From JBDGYW01 sp964518955 (lineage in GTDB: Bacteria > Gemmatimonadota > Gemmatimonadetes > Gemmatimonadales > GWC2-71-9): a stretch of DNA of 64,000 nt. Made by a program: the position numbers and the translations under genes. Numbering within the stretch: the first letter of the stretch is position 1; each line of letters opens with the position of its first letter. Under the pieces are notes generated by a model. The model did not search any database and was not told the origin of the DNA. It saw only the letters and a program-made list of their open reading frames with translations. The stretch spans positions 35,753 to 99,752 of the forward strand of contig CAZFHS010000018.1 of the NCBI GenBank assembly GCA_964518955.1, written 5' to 3'. Shown here in pieces: positions 58,041 to 64,000 of this stretch.

Positions 58041-59021
58041 CTAGCGTCTCAGTATCTCGTCTATCAGCTGCATTCCACCAACTTTGTCTGCCCACTCCGC
58101 ATAGAGGTCTCGAGCAGCGGCCCGAAACGGTTCTCGGTCGGGGTAAGTTACCTGAACTCCGGCTTCCTGCAGCTCTGCGAATGCTGAATCAGCTGCAGCG
58201 CGATACAGATCGCGTTGTTGGTGGATCATCTGCCGTGCTGCCGCGTCGACGATCCTTCGATCCTTTGCGGAGAGACGGTCATAGAAAGCTCCGCTCATAA
58301 TCACGTACTCCACCAAGCGGATCCATCCGACCCTGGCCCAGTATCGAGCAGGCTCGTAGAAGCGCTTGGAGAGAAAGTTTGGATCGGCTGCTTCTCCTCC
58401 GTCGATCACGCCTTGCTCGAGGGCCGTATAGAGCTCTCCGTAAGCCATCGGCAACGGATTGGCGCCAAATGCCCTGAAAGCCGCCAGGTGCAGCGGGTTT
58501 TCCATCGTCCGGATCTTCAGCCCGCGCATGTCTTCCAGGCTCTGAACCGGCGCGGCGGTGGTCATTATGTGCCGTTCACCCGCGTCGAAATAGCCCAGGA
58601 GATGTAATCCGCGTTCCTCGAAGGCAGCACGCAGGCTCCTACCGACCGCGCCGTCCACTACAGAATCGAAATGCTCTGGGCTCCTGAACAGAAATGGTAG
58701 TTCGAACAGATTCGTTTCAGGCACAAATGCCGACATGACGCTGGCGATGTTGCTGACCTCGACCGAACCGATCTGGAGGCCTTCCACCACGTCACGCTGG
58801 TTGCCGAGCTGGTTGTTGGGGTAAAGGCGAACTTCGATGCGTCCGTCTGACTGCGCCTCGACGATTCGCTTAAACGACTGCATGGCAACGACTTGCGGTT
58901 CGCCAGGATTCTGACTGAGCGCAGCCTTGATGAGCAGCGGTTGCTCTGATGTATCACACGCTGCGATGATCCACGCGAACAGGAGCAGAGCGGGGCGTCT
59001 AAGCATTCCAATCAGCCTCAT
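58041..59021 (-). CDS. dctP: TRAP transporter substrate-binding protein, DctP family
   Basis: The 326-aa protein has a lipoprotein signal (LLLFAWIIAACDTSE) and the DctP fold. The conserved arginine that binds substrate carboxylates is in EDMRGLKIRTMENP, followed by PMAYGELYTALEQGVIDGGE. TRAP binding proteins are usually free in the periplasm, so lipid anchoring is a variation. Its ATG overlaps the dctM stop as ATGA. The substrate, likely a carboxylic or sugar acid, cannot be read from the sequence. Confidence 0.93.
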   Translation of the reverse strand: MRLIGMLRRPALLLFAWIIAACDTSEQPLLIKAALSQNPGEPQVVAMQSFKRIVEAQSDGRIEVRLYPNNQLGNQRDVVEGLQIGSVEVSNIASVMSAFVPETNLFELPFLFRSPEHFDSVVDGAVGRSLRAAFEERGLHLLGYFDAGERHIMTTAAPVQSLEDMRGLKIRTMENPLHLAAFRAFGANPLPMAYGELYTALEQGVIDGGEAADPNFLSKRFYEPARYWARVGWIRLVEYVIMSGAFYDRLSAKDRRIVDAAARQMIHQQRDLYRAAADSAFAELQEAGVQVTYPDREPFRAAARDLYAEWADKVGGMQLIDEILRR

Positions 59022-60301
59022 TGAGCCGCGAGACGGGGCAGCCACAGAACTGCCTCCGGCCAGTAGGTGACGACAATGAGTACCAGCAGCATTGCTATGA
59101 GAATCGGAACGATGCGCGATGTGACAGCGCGAACATTCTGTCCGGATATTCCACATGCCACGAATAGCGTAGCGCCGTACGGTGGTGTGACGTACCCGAT
59201 CGCCAGGTTCACGGTAGCCAAGATTCCGAAGTGTAGTGGTTCGACCCCAAAGCTCTGAGCCACCGGAAACAGAATCGGGAGAAACACGATCACCGCCGAA
59301 AAGCTTTCCAAGAACATACCAATTAACAACAGAGATAAGTTCAATACAATCAAGAACATAGTGCGGTTTTCCACATGGTCGTGGAGCATTGTTCCGAGTG
59401 CTTGGGGCAGCTGGTTTACTGCTACCAGCCAGGCGAACAACATGGCGGTTGCCGCGATGAAAAGGATCACACACGATCTCTCGGCCGCATCGATCACGAT
59501 CGTGGGCAAATCTCGCAGCCCGACCTCTCGGTATACGAGGAGCCCTACAGCCAGGCCATAAACGACGGCCGCTGCGGCGGCCTCCGTGGCGGTGAAGATA
59601 CCAGCGAGAATTCCAAATACTATCAAGAGCGGAAGTCCGAGGGCGGGAAGCGCACTGAATCCAGTACGCCTGATTTCCCGAAAGTTGATTGCGGTTGGGA
59701 CGTCTCCTGTGACTCCTTGCTTCAGAGCATGTCTGTACGCCACCACCATCAGACACAATCCGATCAAAACACCTGGCACTACTCCGGCCAGAAAAAGCTG
59801 TGCAACTGAGGTTCCGGTCACATATCCGATCAGAATCATGAGGATGCTGGGCGGGATTATTGGCCCGATTGCGCCGCCCGCAGCCTGCAATGCCGCTGCG
59901 AACCGCATGTCGTAGCCTTTTTCGCGCATCGCCGGCAGCATTATCGAACCAACCGCTGCGGTATCGGCGGTGGAGGATCCCGAAATGCCGGCGAATACCA
60001 TACTGGCCAGCACCGTGACCATGCCGAGGCTGCCGCGAACGAAGCCCAGACAGGCGCTAGCGAACTCAACAATCCGGCGGGACATTCCGCCTTTGTCCAT
60101 CAATCCGCCGGCCAGCATGAACAGCGGCACCGCCATTATTGGCCAGGAGTCGAGCGCGGTGAACATCCTTTGCGGGACCAAGGCCAGCGGTAGGCTCGGG
60201 TTGGCCAGAAGGGCACTGAGGGCGCCGAGTCCGAGGGCAAATGCGACCGGCATCCCGATCAATATCAGAACCATGAGAATGATGACCAGTCCGATCATCA
60301 T
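59018..60301 (-). CDS. dctM: TRAP transporter large permease subunit, DctM family
   Basis: The 427-aa subunit has about twelve membrane helices and the typical glycine-rich motifs ALDSWPIMAVPLFMLAGGLM, GISGSSTADTAAVGSIMLPAM, GPIIPPSILMILIGYVTGTS and GYVTPPYGATLFV. It contains the sodium-coupled transport path. It overlaps both dctP and dctQ by four bases, giving a tightly coupled operon. Confidence 0.95.
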   Translation of the reverse strand: MMIGLVIILMVLILIGMPVAFALGLGALSALLANPSLPLALVPQRMFTALDSWPIMAVPLFMLAGGLMDKGGMSRRIVEFASACLGFVRGSLGMVTVLASMVFAGISGSSTADTAAVGSIMLPAMREKGYDMRFAAALQAAGGAIGPIIPPSILMILIGYVTGTSVAQLFLAGVVPGVLIGLCLMVVAYRHALKQGVTGDVPTAINFREIRRTGFSALPALGLPLLIVFGILAGIFTATEAAAAAVVYGLAVGLLVYREVGLRDLPTIVIDAAERSCVILFIAATAMLFAWLVAVNQLPQALGTMLHDHVENRTMFLIVLNLSLLLIGMFLESFSAVIVFLPILFPVAQSFGVEPLHFGILATVNLAIGYVTPPYGATLFVACGISGQNVRAVTSRIVPILIAMLLVLIVVTYWPEAVLWLPRLAAQ

Positions 60302-60771
60302 TGGTTGGCTGCCCCAAACCGATCTATAGTTACCAGCGCCGCTTCGATCACCATCAAAATACCGGCCACCGGAAAGACGGCGTAAACGATCGCCATGTTG
60401 ATCTGCATCGCAGGCGATACCTGCAGGGCTCCAACAGTCATCAACCTGATGCCCCAGACAGTCACAACCACCGAGTATGCCGCTATCAGCGCGCCTGTTA
60501 GAACACCGACAGCCTTTCGGACTCTCCGGGGAAGGCTAGGTCCCAGGTAATCCACGGCAAGATGGCTACCCTTTCGCAAACAGATTGAGGATGCCAGGAG
60601 AATTATCCACACCTGGCAGAATCGTGCTAGCTCTTCAGTCCAAGCAGGAGGACTGTTAAACACATACCTGGCAACGACTTGCGCGAATACTGCTACGGTC
60701 AGGATGGAAAAAAGGAACACGACGAATGCTTCGACGGCACGGCGAGTGGCCGCGAGGATGCGGCGGGGCAC
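60298..60771 (-). CDS. dctQ: TRAP transporter small permease subunit, DctQ family
   Basis: Four membrane helices and the DctQ signature VARYVFNSPPAWTEELARFCQVWIILL (read here in two parts) followed by RKGSHLAVDYL identify the small membrane subunit. I place the start at GTG 60771, giving about 157 aa, the usual size. The frame is open up to ATG 60912, which would overlap the upstream aldo/keto-reductase-like gene by 53 bases. A start between these is also possible. Confidence 0.85.
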   Translation of the reverse strand: MPRRILAATRRAVEAFVVFLFSILTVAVFAQVVARYVFNSPPAWTEELARFCQVWIILLASSICLRKGSHLAVDYLGPSLPRRVRKAVGVLTGALIAAYSVVVTVWGIRLMTVGALQVSPAMQINMAIVYAVFPVAGILMVIEAALVTIDRFGAANQ

Positions 60772-60859
60772 CGAGACGTTATGGGCAGTATTCAAGGCCG
60801 GATCCGAGGAGTCATCACGAATATTAGCAAAGGTGGCTCGCGCCTGCGCCGGCGTTTTC

Positions 60860-61657
60860 TCATTTTCCGTAGATGTGTTTCCCAATACGCCGTACTCGCG
60901 CCATCTCTTCATCGTCGAGGGGCCCGGCGTCCAATGCCTGGAGGTTGTCGTGCATCTGCTCTTCCGTTTTCGGAGCCGTAAGGCAGACGTTGACGTTTGG
61001 ATTTGATAGGACGAATCGGTAACAGTCGGCTGCCGTCATTGGATGTTCGCCAGCAGGCATCAGCTTGGGTTTGAGGAGCTTGCGCCAGCAAGTGGCGGTG
61101 AAAACACCAATTCCCGGCCGGTTCTCTTCCAACAGATGTGGGAAGATGTCATGTTCGGCTCCCGTATGTACCGCGTTGTAGCGTATGTGAAGAAAATCCA
61201 GAGGCGCCGCAGCTTCTCCGCGAGCGATCTTTCCCAGTAGTGGCCGGTTGTGGCTGGAAACTCCAGCGAGGCGGACCTTGCCGGTCTCCTTGAGCCGTAA
61301 CAAGTCGTCCGTGAAAGAATCTTTGGGTGGTTTGCGTACGGCCTGGAACAAGAGGTCGGTCCATTCGAGATTCAGCTTCTTCAGCCAACGCTCGACATAT
61401 CGTTCGAGGCGGTATGTCTTGAGCAGCGGTCGCGCAAGCACAACACACAGATCGTCGCGGTGGGTGGGAGCCAGGTTTCTAACGGCCTGAACCATGCTCT
61501 TGAGGTTTATCATTGGCGACAGGTAGAGGTAGTTGACCCCGTACTCGTGGTAGGCCTTCTCGATTGCCGCCGTGGGAACGCCGTAACCAGAGGCCATGCC
61601 AAGCCGCCTCACCATTGGTCCTGTTTTGCCGAAGGAAACTCGTTCTTTGAAGTCCAT
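60860..61657 (-). CDS. Aldo/keto-reductase-like protein lacking the catalytic tetrad
   Basis: The 265-aa sequence keeps the AKR barrel pattern (RRLGMASGYGVPTAAIEKAYHEYG, LLRLKETGKVRLAGVSSHNRPLL, FVLSNPNVNVCLTAPKTEEQMHDNL). At the four catalytic positions it has Tyr45 instead of Asp, Ile50 instead of Tyr, Arg76 instead of Lys and Ala106 instead of His. It is thus unlikely to be an ordinary reductase. It may bind a cofactor or substrate only, or have a new activity. Start 61657 follows GGTGGA. It lies directly upstream of the TRAP genes on the same strand. Confidence 0.8.
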   Translation of the reverse strand: MDFKERVSFGKTGPMVRRLGMASGYGVPTAAIEKAYHEYGVNYLYLSPMINLKSMVQAVRNLAPTHRDDLCVVLARPLLKTYRLERYVERWLKKLNLEWTDLLFQAVRKPPKDSFTDDLLRLKETGKVRLAGVSSHNRPLLGKIARGEAAAPLDFLHIRYNAVHTGAEHDIFPHLLEENRPGIGVFTATCWRKLLKPKLMPAGEHPMTAADCYRFVLSNPNVNVCLTAPKTEEQMHDNLQALDAGPLDDEEMARVRRIGKHIYGK

Positions 61658-61838
61658 ATTGGATCCACCCATTAGGTCGGGCAGGAAGGTACGCGTAGAG
61701 AGCGATCTCGGCTATGCTATCTGACCTCCATATTGCATTACTAGTGTCAACACAAGTGAGAGTAGAACCGTGAATTCCAGCCTGCCAACCCGCTCGCCAG
61801 TTGACTAACTCACTGTCCTGTCTATTCTTATAGCACAT

Positions 61839-64000
61839 ATGTTTAGCTGGACCCCTGAGCAGTATGACAGGATCCTCCCCAACGAAGTCCTGCCGCTGGT
61901 CTCAAAGCCCAACCGCTACGTCGGCAACGAACTCGGTCTGATCGAGAAAGACTGGGACGAGGTCGAAGTGCGTTTCCTGCTTTGTTACCCCGACGCGTAC
62001 GAAGTGGGGATGAGTCACACGGGCACTCAGATTCTCTACCACCTGGTGAACCGCGATCCGCGTTGGTTGCTCGATCGCGCATACTCACCGTGGCCGGACA
62101 TGGAGAGAATACTGCGCGAGCGAGAGATCCCGTTGTGGGGCCTTCATTGCAAACGCCCGCTCCGCTCATACGATGTCGTCGGGTTCACTCTGCAGACGGA
62201 ACTCACCTACACGAATGTTCTCAACGTGCTCGACCTCGCGGGAATTCCTGTCCGAGCGAAAGATCGTGGTGGCGACGATCCTTTGGTGATGGTCGGCGGA
62301 CCGTGCGTGTCAAACCCGGAGCCGATGGCGGAGTTTTTTGATTTTGCCTTGATAGGGGATGCGGAAGAGGCGTTGGGGGAGGTGTTGGAGATAGTAGGGG
62401 AGGGAAGGGGGAAAGGGGAAGGGGGAAAAGGCGGTAGGGAGGTACGGCGGTACGGCGGTAGGAGCAAGCGAAACCTGCTCGAGCGACTCGCGACAGAAGT
62501 CCCCGGCGTATATGTGCCTTCTCTGTACGAAATCCAAGAGGGTGGTGGTACTCCCAAGCCCAAAGTCGAAGCACCCGACGGCACACCGTTTCCCGTGGTG
62601 GCGCGGAAGGTGCCGCGGCTTCGACCTGAGGATTACCCAAATCAACCACTCGTGAGCCTGACGGAAACGACGCACGACCGGCTTCCGATTGAAGTCATGC
62701 GTGGGTGCGTGCGAGGCTGCCGATTCTGTCTGGCCGGTTTCCTCTACAGGCCGTCACGCGAGCGCGACATTCAAGACACTCTGGACATCGCTGATGCCGG
62801 TATAGCGCACTCGGGCTGGGACGAGGTCTCTGTATTGTCGCTTTCGACTTCGGATTTTTCGGAGGCCGAGGAACTCACCGATCAACTGAGCTGTTCCTTG
62901 GTGGATCGTGGGGTGAGTGTTGCTCTGCCATCGCTCAGGGCTGACGAGTTCAGTGTCGGTCTCGCGGAGGCGGTGAGCCGAGTGCGAAAGTCTGGCTTCA
63001 CCTTTGCGCCTGAGGCGGGGAGTCAGCGACTTCGCGATGTAATCAACAAGGGGTTCACCGAGCCAGACATATTAGGGGCAGTAGAGAAGGCGACGGAAGC
63101 CGGGTGGATGGGAGTAAAACTCTACTTCATGATCGGTCACCCCACTGAAACCTATGAAGATCTCGAGGAGATGGTCGCCCTCGTACGCAAGATTAGATCG
63201 ATCTTGGCTCGGTTTCCGGGCAGACGGCGAGTGACGGTTTCGGTGTCGCCATTTGTTCCAAAAGCGTTCACACCGTTCCAATGGGAGCGACAGGATTCAA
63301 TTGAGACGACACGAGACAAACTCGCGTGGTTGAGGCAGCGGCTCAAAGGTAAGGGGATCGAATTCAGGCATCATGATGTCGACTCGACGACAATCGAGGG
63401 GATGGTCTCCCGCGGTAGCCGTGTCACCGGAGATCTGGTTCAAGATGCTTGGGAACGAGGAGCGCGATTCGATGGGTGGACCGAACATCGCAATTTCGGG
63501 GCATGGGCAGAAGCGCTGACTAGCTGCGGCATCGCGATGGAGGAGTGCTTCAGAGAACGCGACGAGGGCGAGGACCTGCCGTGGGAGGTGGTGAGCTGGA
63601 GAGTTGACCGCAAGTTCTTCCTCGACGAACGCCACTCTTCACGCGATGCGGCACTGACCGAGGATTGCAAGAATTCGGAGTGCTCCGTGTGCGGAGCATG
63701 CGATTTTGATACATTGGAGAATGTGTTTTCTGAACCGGTTGCGAAAAAAACGACCAGCCAGGCAGACGGTCTACTGCAAGGTTTGCCCGGAACCACCGTG
63801 CGGCTGCGCTATAGCAAAGGTGACAAGGTTCGTTTTTTGTCGCATCTAGATATGATGCGAGAAATGGGACGCACGCTGCGGCGAGCAGCTTTACCCATCC
63901 TCTATTCCGAGGGGTTTTCTCCTCATCCCAAGGTTTCAGCAGGTCCTCCACTACCGCTTGGCGGGGTGTCGGCACACGAGTGGATCGACATCGAACTAGC
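61839..64000 (+). CDS. B12-binding-domain radical SAM protein (TIGR03960/DUF2344 type), 3' truncated
   Basis: The gene starts at ATG 61839 and is still open at the window end. The N-terminal B12-binding-like region includes CYPDAYEVGMSHTG, LWGLHC and VMVGGPCVSNPEP. The radical SAM cluster motif CVRGCRFC lies in the coding sequence near 62700. A late cysteine motif (CSVCGAC) and the start of a DUF2344 domain (LRYSKGDKVRFLSHLDM) come near the window edge. Between these, at about 62397-62465, the frame holds a Gly/Arg/Lys-rich insert read from G-rich DNA. Members of this family are widespread, but their reaction is not established. Confidence 0.9.
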   Translation, partial: MFSWTPEQYDRILPNEVLPLVSKPNRYVGNELGLIEKDWDEVEVRFLLCYPDAYEVGMSHTGTQILYHLVNRDPRWLLDRAYSPWPDMERILREREIPLWGLHCKRPLRSYDVVGFTLQTELTYTNVLNVLDLAGIPVRAKDRGGDDPLVMVGGPCVSNPEPMAEFFDFALIGDAEEALGEVLEIVGEGRGKGEGGKGGREVRRYGGRSKRNLLERLATEVPGVYVPSLYEIQEGGGTPKPKVEAPDGTPFPVVARKVPRLRPEDYPNQPLVSLTETTHDRLPIEVMRGCVRGCRFCLAGFLYRPSRERDIQDTLDIADAGIAHSGWDEVSVLSLSTSDFSEAEELTDQLSCSLVDRGVSVALPSLRADEFSVGLAEAVSRVRKSGFTFAPEAGSQRLRDVINKGFTEPDILGAVEKATEAGWMGVKLYFMIGHPTETYEDLEEMVALVRKIRSILARFPGRRRVTVSVSPFVPKAFTPFQWERQDSIETTRDKLAWLRQRLKGKGIEFRHHDVDSTTIEGMVSRGSRVTGDLVQDAWERGARFDGWTEHRNFGAWAEALTSCGIAMEECFRERDEGEDLPWEVVSWRVDRKFFLDERHSSRDAALTEDCKNSECSVCGACDFDTLENVFSEPVAKKTTSQADGLLQGLPGTTVRLRYSKGDKVRFLSHLDMMREMGRTLRRAALPILYSEGFSPHPKVSAGPPLPLGGVSAHEWIDIEL
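62397..62465 (+). repeat. G-rich insert inside a coding region, possible G-quadruplex
   Basis: Runs of three to five G residues separated by one to three A residues (62397-62425) meet the G-quadruplex pattern. They are followed by tandem GGTACGGC units (62441-62460). The insert keeps the reading frame and codes for a Gly/Lys/Arg-rich segment not expected in the family. Confidence 0.6.

Noticed and set aside
59022..59756. N-terminal extension of DctP
   Set aside because: The upstream part of the frame overlaps dctM and encodes low-complexity sequence, while ATG 59021 gives a lipoprotein signal and an ATGA overlap.

Overview
The window is a stretch of chromosomal DNA of moderately high GC content with densely packed genes on both strands. 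No rRNA, tRNA, phage, plasmid or CRISPR locus was recognised. Two PadR + ADOP-type (MacB/FtsX-like) permease pairs, many small exported lipoproteins, carboxypeptidase-regulatory-domain outer-membrane-like proteins, a NfeD/FloA operon and an ECF sigma/anti-sigma pair together suggest a diderm heterotroph of the Gemmatimonadota/Acidobacteriota kind. I favour Gemmatimonadota. This is inference from gene content, since no phylogenetic marker was analysed.

Layout. 1-9.9 kb (+): an acyl-CoA mutase operon with a MeaB GTPase, a large subunit carrying isobutyryl-CoA-mutase-type substrate residues, a baeRF/eRF1-like protein and the B12-binding subunit. It runs on through a TPPII-like secreted subtilase, a crotonase, a lipoprotein, a metallo-hydrolase and a thioesterase. 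9.9-15 kb: VanZ-like protein, endonuclease/phosphatase-fold membrane protein, a histidine-kinase-like protein without ATPase domain, an exported regulatory-domain protein and a short RecQ. 15.2 kb: a candidate structured small RNA in a gene-free stretch. 15.4-21.1 kb: NfeD-FloA-partner operon, acyl-CoA dehydrogenase, outer-membrane-like protein. 21.1-26.2 kb (-): nitroreductase, small anchored protein, ICMT-like methyltransferase, then panB-metA-metY. The last operon is preceded by a 500-base leader holding two candidate transcription attenuators, one with a methionine-rich reading frame. 26.7-29.7 kb (-): PadR/ADOP pair. 29.9-36.8 kb: two-part sodium:solute symporter, GDPD lipoprotein, M28 peptidase, AlkC glycosylase, class V aminotransferase.

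37-43.8 kb (+): three translationally coupled paralogous lipoproteins. Each has Ig-like (Big2) domains followed by exactly fourteen ~39-residue propeller-like repeats, with one repeat split between the N- and C-terminal ends of the array. 44-45.6 kb: arsR-acr3. 45.7-48.1 kb (-): ECF sigma, anti-sigma and an exported protein built of three copies of one domain. 48.3-51.4 kb (-): second PadR/ADOP pair with a clear palindromic operator. 51.4-57.9 kb: ACT protein, DUF819 permease, Tat-exported aldo/keto reductase, a lipoprotein serpin with an elastase-type reactive loop, a glycine-zipper protein and a second aldo/keto reductase. 58-61.7 kb (-): a complete TRAP transporter next to an aldo/keto-reductase-like protein that has lost its catalytic tetrad. 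61.8 kb to the end (+): a B12-binding radical SAM protein that runs off the window and carries a G-rich insert.

The strongest points for a second look are the tandem attenuator leader (26.2-26.65 kb), the fourteen-repeat propeller triplet (37-43.8 kb), the ICM-type mutase with an embedded baeRF gene (0.9-4.2 kb), the structured RNA at 15.2 kb, the serpin reactive loop (54.4-55.7 kb) and the triplicated-domain protein under ECF control (45.7-47 kb).
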